Source: a bacterium (GTDB taxonomy: Bacteria; Bacillota; Clostridia; Oscillospirales; Ruminococcaceae). Taken from it: 64,000 nt of DNA. Of the stretch, positions 30,137 to 38,465 are shown in pieces. The notes beneath the pieces were generated by a model. The model did no database searches and was not told where the DNA came from. It worked only from the letters and a program-made list of their open reading frames with translations. The stretch covers positions 120,207 through 184,206 of the forward strand of contig SFVK01000002.1 in NCBI GenBank assembly GCA_004561545.1, given 5' to 3'. Made by a program: the position numbers and the translations under genes. Each line of letters starts with the position of its first letter. Positions within the stretch are counted from its first letter, which is position 1.

Positions 30137-31279
30137 ATGGAACCCGTTTCCCGGACCGTAACTGCCATCCTTGTGGCGGCCGGCGCGTCGCGGCGCATGG
30201 GATTTGACAAGCTCAGCTACCGCCTTCCCGACGGCAGGACTGTGCTGGAAACCAGCGTGGCCGCCTTTGACACCCATCCCCGCATTACCCGCCTGGTTCT
30301 TGTGGCAGGCGGCAACTACGATGCCTGCTCCGCCATTGCCCGAACCTGCGCGAAATCCTGCACGGTGGTGCGCGGCGGCGCCACCCGGGCCGAGAGCGTG
30401 CGCAGCGGCCTTGCCGCCGCAGACGGCGAGCTGGTGGCCATTCATGACGCGGCGCGCCCCTTTGTGAGCCGTGAGGTCATCGATGCGGCGTTGGATGCCG
30501 CAGCGCTGACCGGAGCCGCCGCCCCCGCCGTTCCGGTGAAGGACACCATCAAAATCGCCAGCCAGGGCATCGTCACAGCCACGCCGGATCGTGCCGGTCT
30601 TTACGCCGTGCAGACGCCCCAGTGCTTCCGGCGGGAACTCTATCTCAGGGCGCTGCGCCTTGTCACGGGGGAGAAAGCCCGCCTGGTCACCGACGACTGC
30701 AGCCTCTTTGAGATGGCCGGCCTTCCGGTCCGCCTCACAAAAGGGGACTATGCCAATCTCAAAATCACCACCCGGGAGGATCTTCCTCCCCATCTGAAAG
30801 GAGAAGCTCCCATGCGCATCGGCCATGGCTATGACGTCCACCGCTTGGTGGAAAACCGCAAACTGATCCTTGGCGGGGTGGAAATCCCCTATGAAAAGGG
30901 CCTGCTGGGCCACTCGGACGCCGACGTGCTGCTCCACGCTGTCTCGGACGCCCTGCTGGGCGCCGCAGCAATGGGGGATATCGGCCAGCATTTCCCCGAC
31001 ACTGACCCCAAATATGAGGGGGCAGACTCGCTGATGCTTCTGCGCGAGGTGGGGAATCTGCTCACCGGGGCGGGCTATACCGTCGGCAACATTGACGCCA
31101 CGGTGCTTTGTCAGGCCCCCAAACTGGCGCCCCATATCCCCGCCATGCGGCAGAATATCGCCGATGCGCTGGGGCTGGCGGTGGATCAGGTGAGCGTCAA
31201 GGCCACCACCGAGGAGCATCTGGGCTTTACCGGGGAGGGCCTGGGCATCGCCGCCCACGCCGTTGCGCTGATTTGCTGA
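30137..31279 (+). CDS. ispDF: Bifunctional IspD/IspF (MEP pathway fusion)
   Basis: A 380-residue fusion for two non-consecutive steps of the MEP isoprenoid pathway. Residues about 1-220 are IspD (ILVAAGASRRMGFDKL at the CTP site; HDAARPFV; TPQCFRR). Residues 225-380 are IspF (RIGHGYDVHRLV, LLGHSDADVLLHAVSDALLGA, GDIGQHFPDTD, KATTEEHLGFTGEGLG) with the zinc ligands Asp-x-His. ATG 30137 follows GAGGTG, and a TATAAT at 30095-30100 is the likely -10. IspDF fusions occur in several bacterial groups; the Asp-x-His and nucleotide motifs are intact in both halves. Confidence 0.95.
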   Translation: MEPVSRTVTAILVAAGASRRMGFDKLSYRLPDGRTVLETSVAAFDTHPRITRLVLVAGGNYDACSAIARTCAKSCTVVRGGATRAESVRSGLAAADGELVAIHDAARPFVSREVIDAALDAAALTGAAAPAVPVKDTIKIASQGIVTATPDRAGLYAVQTPQCFRRELYLRALRLVTGEKARLVTDDCSLFEMAGLPVRLTKGDYANLKITTREDLPPHLKGEAPMRIGHGYDVHRLVENRKLILGGVEIPYEKGLLGHSDADVLLHAVSDALLGAAAMGDIGQHFPDTDPKYEGADSLMLLREVGNLLTGAGYTVGNIDATVLCQAPKLAPHIPAMRQNIADALGLAVDQVSVKATTEEHLGFTGEGLGIAAHAVALIC

Positions 31280-31309
31280 TTCCCATGGGAAAAATGTCCC
31301 TGCAACCAT

Positions 31310-31337
31310 TTGCACCGGGGAAAAACTGTGCTATACT
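31310..31337 (+). promoter_or_regulatory. promoter of cdaA-ybbR
   Basis: TTGCAC (31310-31315), 16-base spacer and TATACT (31332-31337) preceded by TGC (extended -10). Confidence 0.75.
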
Positions 31338-31350
31338 TATTTTTGGCAGC

Positions 31351-31379
31351 GAATCTGCCGGGCTGTGTCCGGCAGATTC
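31351..31379 (+). promoter_or_regulatory. perfect 11-bp hairpin in the cdaA leader
   Basis: GAATCTGCCGG (31351-31361) and CCGGCAGATTC (31369-31379) form a perfect stem with loop GCTGTGT, starting about 8 bases after the expected transcript start. No T-run follows, so it is not an ordinary terminator; it may stabilise the message or bind a regulator. Confidence 0.5.
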
Positions 31380-31418
31380 CCGAAAAGAACTGAGAAAAAG
31401 AAAGGGGGCTGGCGCGGT

Positions 31419-32324
31419 ATGCTTCGTTTTGGCGATCTCATGGAGCAGGTGATCAGCAATTTCCGCGTGTTCGGCCTGCGCGATGTGATTGATATTGCCG
31501 TTGTTGCGCTGGCAATGTATCAGATTTTTGTCTTTGCGCGCAAATCCCGCGCCGGTCAGCTGGTGCGCGGCCTGTTGCTCCTTTTTATTTTCTACGCGCT
31601 GGCCAACCTGATGGAGCTGCGCACGGTGCGCTGGGTGCTGACCAGCGTCATGCAGATTGGCTTTATTGCCGCGATTGTGCTGTTCCAGCCGGAACTGCGC
31701 CGCACCCTGGAGCGCATTGGCCAGAGCACCAACCTTGCCAAGATGATGTTCAGCACGCGAAAACAGGACCCCACGCTGCGCGGCGCCTGGCAGAGCGCCG
31801 TGGTTGCCATCTGTGACGCTGCCGAACAGCTTTCGGACACCCGCACCGGCGCACTTATGGTGCTGGAACGCGTCAATAATCTGGATGAGATTATCCGCAC
31901 CGGGACCCCTCTTTCGGCCGATGTCATCCCCGAGATGCTGGGAACCATCTTCTATGAGGGAACCCCCCTTCACGATGGCGCCGTCATCATCCGGGACGGA
32001 CGCATCGTCGCCGCGGGCTGTGTTCTGCCGCTGTCCAACAACCTGGAAATGGGCAAGGACATGGGAACCCGCCACCGCGCCGGCCTTGGCATGAGCGAAA
32101 ACTCCGACGCTATCATTGTGGTGGTCAGTGAGGAAACCGGCATTATCTCGCTGGCCAAAAACGGCGTGCTGATCCGCCGTCTGGACCGCCAGAATCTTTT
32201 CAACCTCCTTCAGGAGGAGATTATTCCGCCCGAGACTGCGGAGGAGCAGGCACCGTCCTTCTTCGGCCGCATTTTAGGCAAAGGAGGTGCCGCACGGAAT
32301 GTCCCAACCGAATCCAAACACTGA
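31419..32324 (+). CDS. cdaA: Diadenylate cyclase CdaA
   Basis: This 301-residue membrane enzyme makes c-di-AMP from two ATP. Three N-terminal helices (about 15-90) are followed by the DAC domain with GTPLHDGAVII (DGA motif) and GTRHRAGLGMSE (RHR motif). ATG 31419 lies 10 bases after AAAGGGGG. It overlaps ybbR, its usual regulator and partner. In many Firmicutes glmM follows; here a FAD enzyme does. Confidence 0.95.
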   Translation: MLRFGDLMEQVISNFRVFGLRDVIDIAVVALAMYQIFVFARKSRAGQLVRGLLLLFIFYALANLMELRTVRWVLTSVMQIGFIAAIVLFQPELRRTLERIGQSTNLAKMMFSTRKQDPTLRGAWQSAVVAICDAAEQLSDTRTGALMVLERVNNLDEIIRTGTPLSADVIPEMLGTIFYEGTPLHDGAVIIRDGRIVAAGCVLPLSNNLEMGKDMGTRHRAGLGMSENSDAIIVVVSEETGIISLAKNGVLIRRLDRQNLFNLLQEEIIPPETAEEQAPSFFGRILGKGGAARNVPTESKH

Positions 32325-33597
32325 GCCCACCCGCAAAAAATCCCATTCCCTGTGGGACAACCGCGCCTTTCTTGTGGCGCTCTCCATCGCCAGCGCCATC
32401 CTGATCTGGATGGTCGTAACCATGTACTTTGATCCTCAGGGCAGTGTGACCATCACCGACGCCACCGTCAATTTCAGCTACCAGTCCACCACCTATTCCT
32501 CTTTGGGTCTTGATATTGTGGAGATGCCCGATGTGGGCAACGTGCGGGTGCAGGTGGACGGCAACGGCACCGTGATCGGCAACCTGACCGCCGCCGACAT
32601 CATGGTGTATCCCCAGTATTCCAACGTCAAGGGCCCCGGCGAGACCACCCTCAAGCTGGAAGCCCGCATCATCAACAGTGATTACAACAATATGGGCATC
32701 AAGCTCACCGTGCTGCGTCCCACAAGCGTCAGGGTGGTGTTTGATACCGTCTCGGAAAAGACGCTGCCCGTCACCCAGGACACCTCCGATATCTCCATCG
32801 CGGAAGGCTTTACCCTCAACGGCGTCTCCACTGTTCCGGCGGAGGTTACGCTGAGCGGTCCCACCAGCGAGCTGGATCAGATCACTTCGGTGGTGGCGCC
32901 GGTCAGTACGGGGGATACCCTTTCCGATTCGGTCACCGTCCGTTCCACGCTGGAACTGCGGGACGCCAACGGCAATGTGGTCACGCCCCAGTACACCACC
33001 ATGGACAACGATACCGCAAATGTGACGCTGACGGTTTATCAGGTGCGGGAGCTGCCGCTGTCCATTGACTTTATCAACACGCCCAAGGGCTTTGATACAA
33101 GCAGCTTGAATTATTCGTTGAGCATTCCCACCCTCAAGGTGGCGGGGCCTGCCAAGGTGGTGGGGGCGCTGAATGAGCTGAGTGTCGTCGCCTTTGACCT
33201 GGGGCGTGAGTTTACCTTTGACCGCGACTACCAGAAAAACATTGAACTGCCCAACGGTGTGGTTTCGCTGGACGGTGTTTCCACCGTGACCATCCAGTTT
33301 GACACCACCGAAATGGCCACCCGGACCTTCAGCGTCTCCAACATTCGTCCTGTGAACGTGCCCAGCACCATCAATCTGGAGGTCCTGACCACGGTCATCC
33401 GGGATGTCCGGGTGTACGGTCCGGCGGACGAGATTGCTCAGCTCACGGCAGACAGCATTCTGGCCCAGATTGACTGCCAGGATCTGAATGTGACCTCCGG
33501 CCAGCAGACCATTCCGGTCAGCATCCAGATACCATCCTCCAGCCGCATCTTTGCGGTGGGCAATTATACCGTGCAGTGTGAAGCCACCGCACAATAA
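32299..33597 (+). CDS. cdaR: YbbR-domain protein (CdaR, regulator of CdaA)
   Basis: This 432-residue protein has one N-terminal membrane helix (FLVALSIASAILIWMVV, about 21-37) and then several extracytoplasmic YbbR repeats, recognisable by the recurrent pattern of a strand, V-T-L-S-G-P (VTLSGPTSELDQI, LKVAGPAKVVGAL, VRVYGPADEIAQL). It is known to modulate CdaA through direct contact outside the cell. ATG 32299 follows AAGGAGG and overlaps cdaA by 26 bases. Confidence 0.9.
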   Translation: MSQPNPNTEPTRKKSHSLWDNRAFLVALSIASAILIWMVVTMYFDPQGSVTITDATVNFSYQSTTYSSLGLDIVEMPDVGNVRVQVDGNGTVIGNLTAADIMVYPQYSNVKGPGETTLKLEARIINSDYNNMGIKLTVLRPTSVRVVFDTVSEKTLPVTQDTSDISIAEGFTLNGVSTVPAEVTLSGPTSELDQITSVVAPVSTGDTLSDSVTVRSTLELRDANGNVVTPQYTTMDNDTANVTLTVYQVRELPLSIDFINTPKGFDTSSLNYSLSIPTLKVAGPAKVVGALNELSVVAFDLGREFTFDRDYQKNIELPNGVVSLDGVSTVTIQFDTTEMATRTFSVSNIRPVNVPSTINLEVLTTVIRDVRVYGPADEIAQLTADSILAQIDCQDLNVTSGQQTIPVSIQIPSSSRIFAVGNYTVQCEATAQ

Positions 33598-33606
33598 GGA
33601 ACGCCT

Positions 33607-35211
33607 ATGATTCTTGTCCGCAATCTTCGCCTGCCGCTTTCCTACCCGGACCCCGAGCAGGAGGCGGTGCGGCGGGCCTGTAAAATCCTGCATCTGCCGC
33701 TTGCCAGAGCAGCGCATACGGGGGTCGCAAAACTCTCGGTGGATGCCCGGCACGGTACGCCCGTGCTGGTGTATACCATCGCCATCACGCTCAATGACGA
33801 GGGTGAGGAATCGGCTTTGGCCGGGGCCTCGCCCTGTGTCTGTTTCACACGCAAGCCGGAATTCACCTTTCCGCAGGGGCACACGCCGCTGGCGCACCGC
33901 CCCGTGGTGGTGGGCCTTGGTCCCGCCGGGCTTTTTGCGGCGCTTGTCCTGGCCCGCAGCGGCTTCCGCCCGCTGGTGCTGGAGCGGGGCCCCGCCCTGT
34001 CCCGCCGCGTTGAGGCCGTGGAGAATTTTGAGTGCACCGGAACCCTTGACCCCAACGCCAACATTCAGTTTGGCGAGGGCGGCGCGGGGACCTTCTCGGA
34101 CGGCAAGCTCACCACCCGGGTGGGGGACCCTCTGTGCGCGTTTGTGACCGAGGCATTCCTGCGCCACGGCGCGCCGGAGGACATTGCCTGGCGGCAGAAA
34201 CCCCATGTGGGCACCGATCTGCTGCGGGGGGTGATCACCGGCATCCGCGCCGAGATTGAGCAGCTGGGCGGTGAGGTCCTCTTTGACACGGCGCTCACCG
34301 GCCTGAACGTCCGGGGCGGCGTGCTGGAGAGCATTTCCACCACGGCGGGGGAGATTGCCTGCGACCGGTTGATCCTGGCTGTGGGGCACAGTGCCCGGGA
34401 TACCTTTGCCATGCTTCACTGCGCGGAACTGCCGCTGGAGTGCAAGCCTTTCTCGGTGGGGTTCCGGGCGGAGCATCTGCAAACGGACATTGATCAAAGC
34501 CTTTACCACGGTGCGGCGGGGCATCCCGCCCTGCCAAAGGGGGAGTACCAGCTCAGCCAGCATGTGGGCAGCCGGTGCGTCTATACGTTCTGTATGTGTC
34601 CCGGCGGGCAGGTCTGCGCCGCCGCCAGTGAGGACGGCGGTGTGGTCACCAACGGAATGAGCTACCATGCCAGGGACGGGCGCAACGCCAATGCCGCCGT
34701 TGTGGTCAGCGTGGACGGAAGCGACTTTGACCAGAACCCCGCTGTTGCGGTAGCCTTTCAGCGCCGGCTGGAGCAGGCGGCCTTCCGTGCCGGGGGCGGG
34801 GCCTACCGCGCCCCGGCCGAGACGGTGGGCAGTTTTCTGGAAGGGCGGGGACGACTGGAGCTGGACCGCGTGCAGCCCACCTATCCCCGAGGTGTGACCC
34901 CCTGTGACCTGGGCAGCCTGCTGCCCGGGGAGCTGGCCGGGGATCTGCGCACCGGTTTGCAGGCCTTTGGCCGCAAACTGGCCGCCTACCGCGCGCCTGA
35001 CGCTGTGCTGACTGGTCTTGAAACCCGGACCTCCAGCCCGGTGCGGCTTCTGCGGGGTGACAATCTGCAATGTATCTCTCTGCCCGGGCTTTATCCCTGC
35101 GGTGAGGGAGCCGGATACGCGGGCGGCATTATGACCGCCGCAGTGGACGGGGTGCGCTGTGCGGCCGCGCTGATCCGCGACTGCGCCCCCGCCAAAAATG
35201 AGGAGAACTGA
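33607..35211 (+). CDS. NAD(P)/FAD-dependent oxidoreductase (COG2509-like)
   Basis: A 534-residue flavoprotein. A small N-terminal domain (MILVRNLRLPLSYPD ...) is followed by the dinucleotide-binding GLGPAGLFAALVLARSG and LERG, then NIQFGEGGAGTFSDGKLTTR, ILAVGHSARDTF and a C-terminal GLYPCGEGAGYAGGIMTAAVDG. This pattern fits the uncharacterised FAD-dependent dehydrogenase group common in clostridia, often located near cdaA-ybbR. Substrate unknown. It starts 9 bases after ybbR. Confidence 0.85.
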   Translation: MILVRNLRLPLSYPDPEQEAVRRACKILHLPLARAAHTGVAKLSVDARHGTPVLVYTIAITLNDEGEESALAGASPCVCFTRKPEFTFPQGHTPLAHRPVVVGLGPAGLFAALVLARSGFRPLVLERGPALSRRVEAVENFECTGTLDPNANIQFGEGGAGTFSDGKLTTRVGDPLCAFVTEAFLRHGAPEDIAWRQKPHVGTDLLRGVITGIRAEIEQLGGEVLFDTALTGLNVRGGVLESISTTAGEIACDRLILAVGHSARDTFAMLHCAELPLECKPFSVGFRAEHLQTDIDQSLYHGAAGHPALPKGEYQLSQHVGSRCVYTFCMCPGGQVCAAASEDGGVVTNGMSYHARDGRNANAAVVVSVDGSDFDQNPAVAVAFQRRLEQAAFRAGGGAYRAPAETVGSFLEGRGRLELDRVQPTYPRGVTPCDLGSLLPGELAGDLRTGLQAFGRKLAAYRAPDAVLTGLETRTSSPVRLLRGDNLQCISLPGLYPCGEGAGYAGGIMTAAVDGVRCAAALIRDCAPAKNEEN

Positions 35212-35220
35212 GGAATCATC

Positions 35221-36390
35221 ATGTCAAACAATTCCAACCCCAACCCCTATCGGCAGCAGGATGAGCGGCGGCGCAGCCCGGATCTGGACGATCTGGCCAG
35301 CAGCGTGGTCAACTTTGGCATGGACATTGGCTCCACCGTGCTTTCCAGCATCGCCGACGCTCTCAACGCGGTGGGGGACAGCCTCAACGGCAACGCGCCG
35401 GCTGCCGACAACGGCTTTGTCCGCTATCGCCGCCGCCTGGATTCCAGGCTGTCCAACCACTACGGCGGCTGGATGACCATGGGCGTCTTAGGCTGGATCT
35501 GTTTCGGATGCTTCGCCGTGGCGGCGCTGGTGATGGCGATCCTTCTTGGCGTGGCGCCCGGCGACCCGGCTTTGCAGCAGGGGGTTCCGGTGTTTCAGGT
35601 GCTGGCCCCCATCTTCAGCGCTGTTACCCTTGGGTTCGGCGTGATGGGCTGGCAGGGATGCCACATCGCCAACTATTTTGGCCGTCTGCGCAGGTATCTT
35701 CGTACCGCCCGGGATTACACGGTGCCGGTGCGGGCGCTGGCCCGCGATGCCATGATCCGCCCGGAACGGGTGGAAAAGGATCTGCGCAAGGCCGTTGCCG
35801 AAGGCCATTACCCCAACGCCTGCCTGGACCGTGCGGGGGAAACGCTCTATCTGGATGACACGCTCTTTCACCCCGCGCAGGAACCGATGCCCGCCGATGC
35901 GCCGGACCACGCGCAGAACGCCCCGGTGAGCGACAGGGAGGCGTTCCGCCGGGAGGGCGCGGCCTTTCTGGACTATCTGCGGGACTGCCGCGGCGCCCTT
36001 GGCCCGGAGGCCGACAGTGAGCTGGCCGAAATGGACAAAACCTGTGCCGCCGTCATGGGCTTTGTCTTCAACCATCCCGAACAGTTGCCCCGGCTGCGGC
36101 GGTTCCGGGAATACTATCTGCCCACCACCCGCAAGCTGCTGGATACCGCCCGCGGCCTCAACGGACCCCAGACGGGAAAGGCAGGGGAGATCCGGCGGGA
36201 CATCACAGGCATTCTCCACACGCTGAATACCGCCTACGCGCGGCTCTATGATACGCTGCTCCAGGATGTGAGCATGGATGTTTCCACAGAGATCGATACG
36301 CTGGAAGCCATGCTCAGCCAGGACGGCCTGACCCACAACTTTGAAAGCGATTTCGGCTCTGCCGGACAGAAAGGAAGTACCAAACGATGA
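35221..36390 (+). CDS. XpaC-like membrane protein (5-bromo-4-chloroindolyl phosphate hydrolysis family)
   Basis: A 389-residue protein with two membrane helices in the middle (about 82-107 and 121-145). The C-terminal half carries the helical RFREYYLPTTRKLLDTA segment and a four-helix-like region (LYDTLLQDVSMDVSTEIDTLEAML) characteristic of XpaC/YceG-type proteins. In other species this family sits next to TelA (tellurite-resistance-like) proteins, but none is here. Function is obscure. It overlaps recJ by 4 bases (ATGA). Confidence 0.75.
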   Translation: MSNNSNPNPYRQQDERRRSPDLDDLASSVVNFGMDIGSTVLSSIADALNAVGDSLNGNAPAADNGFVRYRRRLDSRLSNHYGGWMTMGVLGWICFGCFAVAALVMAILLGVAPGDPALQQGVPVFQVLAPIFSAVTLGFGVMGWQGCHIANYFGRLRRYLRTARDYTVPVRALARDAMIRPERVEKDLRKAVAEGHYPNACLDRAGETLYLDDTLFHPAQEPMPADAPDHAQNAPVSDREAFRREGAAFLDYLRDCRGALGPEADSELAEMDKTCAAVMGFVFNHPEQLPRLRRFREYYLPTTRKLLDTARGLNGPQTGKAGEIRRDITGILHTLNTAYARLYDTLLQDVSMDVSTEIDTLEAMLSQDGLTHNFESDFGSAGQKGSTKR

Positions 36391-38432
36391 ATTACCGTGC
36401 CTGGCAGCTGAAAACCGCCGATGCTGCGGGGGAGCAGTCCCTCGCGGCGGCGGGGTATGGCCCGCTGCTGGCCCGGGTTCTGGCTGCCCGGGGCGTCACG
36501 ACGCCCGGGGCGGCGGCGCAGTGGCTGGAGGAGCAGGCGCCCCTCTCGGACCCCTTTCTGCTCAAGGATATGGAACGGGCCGTGGAACGCATCCAGACGG
36601 CAGTGGAAAACGGGGAGCCCATCGTTATTTTTGGCGACTATGATGTGGACGGCGTTTCCGCCACGGCCATTCTTTATGAGTGCCTGACCAGCCTGGGTGC
36701 GCAGGTGCGCTGCAAGCTGCCCAGCCGGGATGGCGGCGGCTATGGTATCACCCGGGACGCACTGGAAAAACTGGCCGCCAAAGGCTACACCCTTGTGGTC
36801 ACGGTGGATAACGGCATCTCCGCCGTGGAAGAGTCCGCCTTTGCCCGGGAACTGGGCATTGATCTGGTCATCACGGACCACCATCTCCCGCCCGAAACCC
36901 TGCCCGATGCCGTGGCCGTGGTGGACCCCAAACGTTCCGACGATTCCAGTCCCTTCAAGGACCTGTGCGGCGCGGGGGTCGCCTTCAAGCTCTGCGCCGC
37001 ACTGGAGGGCTGCGAGGACCCCGCCGAGCTGCTGGAACCCTTCGGTGAGCTGGCGGCGCTGGGCACCATCGCCGACGTCATGCCGCTGGTGGGGGAAAAC
37101 CGCACCATCGTGCGGGAGGGGCTGTCCGTTTTGCAGGACACCATGCGCCCCGGCCTGCAGGCCCTGCTGGAAAACGCCGGCTGCGCGGGCAAACCCGTCA
37201 CAGCCGAGACGGTCAGCTACAGCCTTGCCCCCCGTCTGAATGCTGCGGGGCGGATGGATTCTGCCGCAGTGGCCCTCAAGCTTTTGCTGTGCGAAAATGA
37301 GGAACAGGCGGCGGGGATTGCGGCCCGGCTTTCGGAAATCAACGCCGACCGCCAGCACACCGAGCAGCAGATTGCAGCCGCCGCGCTGGAAAAGCTGGCG
37401 GCGGACCCTGCCCGCACCCGGGACCGGGTGATTGTGGTGGCGGGGGAGGGCTGGCATCCCGGTGTCATCGGCATTGTGGCCAGCCGCCTGATGGAAAAGT
37501 ACGGCCGTCCCGTGATCGTCATTTCCACCGAAAACGGGGAGGGGCGCGGCAGCGGCCGGGCGCCCGGCGCCTTCAATCTCCATGCAGGGCTGTGCGCCTG
37601 CGCTTCCTGCCTGCTGCGCTACGGCGGCCATTCCGCTGCGGCGGGGCTTACCATCGAGGAAGAAAACATCAGCGCCTTCCGCAAAGCCATCAATGACTGG
37701 GCGGCCCGGGAATACCCGGTGCCCAAGCCGGTGGTGCTTTCCCTGGACGCAGCGGTGCGGATTTCGGAACTCACGGTTCCCGCGGTGCAGCAGCTTGCCC
37801 GGATGGCGCCCTTCGGCGGCGGCAATCCGGTGCCGCTGCTGCTGATCTGCGGCGCTGTGGTGGACGGCGTCTGGCCCCTGGGCAACGAGGGCCGCCATAC
37901 CCGTCTGCGGCTGCGCCAGGCCAACGCCACCTGCTTTGTCTCGGTTTTTGGAACCGCGCCGGACGACCTGCCCTACCGGGTGGGCATGACGGTGGATGCC
38001 GCTGTGGAGGTGAGCATCTTCCAGGGCCGCAGCGGCCCCATGGTTTCCGCCCACTGCAAGGCCATCCGCCCGGCGGATCTGGGCAATGCGCCCAGCGAAC
38101 AGGCCGCCTGGTTTGAGGCCCTTCTTGCCGGGACGGCCCTGCCCCGGGACCAGCGCCTTGCCTGCCTGCCCACCCGCGCCGAGACGGCAGCCATCTACCG
38201 CATGATCCGCTCGGGAACCGTCTTTGCGGAGGACTTGCAGCCGGTCTTTGCCGCCGCAGGGCCGCAGAACACCGGCAAAACCCTTGCCAGCATCACGGCT
38301 CTGCTGGAACTGGGCCTGATTGAGCGGCGGGGCAGCCGGTTCCAGCCGGTGGCGGTCAGCGCCAAAAAGGACCTTTCCGCCGCTCCCATCCTGCAAAAAC
38401 TTGCCGGACCGGACGGCGATCAACCGGAATGA
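36387..38432 (+). CDS. recJ: Single-stranded-DNA exonuclease RecJ
   Basis: This 681-residue 5'-3' exonuclease works in recombination and mismatch repair. The DHH motifs are clear: IFGDYDVDGVSATAIL, VTVDNGIS, ITDHHLPPETLP and VVDPKR. The DHHA1 domain contains GRGSGRAPG and CLLRYGGHSAAAGLT, followed by an OB fold and a C-terminal extension of about 120 residues with no obvious domain. Overlaps the xpaC-like gene, implying coupling. Confidence 0.94.
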   Translation: MNYRAWQLKTADAAGEQSLAAAGYGPLLARVLAARGVTTPGAAAQWLEEQAPLSDPFLLKDMERAVERIQTAVENGEPIVIFGDYDVDGVSATAILYECLTSLGAQVRCKLPSRDGGGYGITRDALEKLAAKGYTLVVTVDNGISAVEESAFARELGIDLVITDHHLPPETLPDAVAVVDPKRSDDSSPFKDLCGAGVAFKLCAALEGCEDPAELLEPFGELAALGTIADVMPLVGENRTIVREGLSVLQDTMRPGLQALLENAGCAGKPVTAETVSYSLAPRLNAAGRMDSAAVALKLLLCENEEQAAGIAARLSEINADRQHTEQQIAAAALEKLAADPARTRDRVIVVAGEGWHPGVIGIVASRLMEKYGRPVIVISTENGEGRGSGRAPGAFNLHAGLCACASCLLRYGGHSAAAGLTIEEENISAFRKAINDWAAREYPVPKPVVLSLDAAVRISELTVPAVQQLARMAPFGGGNPVPLLLICGAVVDGVWPLGNEGRHTRLRLRQANATCFVSVFGTAPDDLPYRVGMTVDAAVEVSIFQGRSGPMVSAHCKAIRPADLGNAPSEQAAWFEALLAGTALPRDQRLACLPTRAETAAIYRMIRSGTVFAEDLQPVFAAAGPQNTGKTLASITALLELGLIERRGSRFQPVAVSAKKDLSAAPILQKLAGPDGDQPE

Positions 38433-38465
38433 GCCGGAATTTTGATTTGATCTGGGGATGATACA

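Noticed and set aside
30137..31279. IspD-IspF fusion as a novel enzyme
   Set aside because: IspDF fusions are well known; both halves have intact motifs.
32221..35070. 949-codon minus-strand open frame opposite ybbR and the FAD enzyme
   Set aside because: Spans two well supported plus-strand genes and has His/Gly/Gln-rich composition typical of antisense shadows.
36246..38423. 725-codon minus-strand frame opposite recJ
   Set aside because: RecJ motifs on the plus strand are unambiguous; the antisense product has no recognisable domain.
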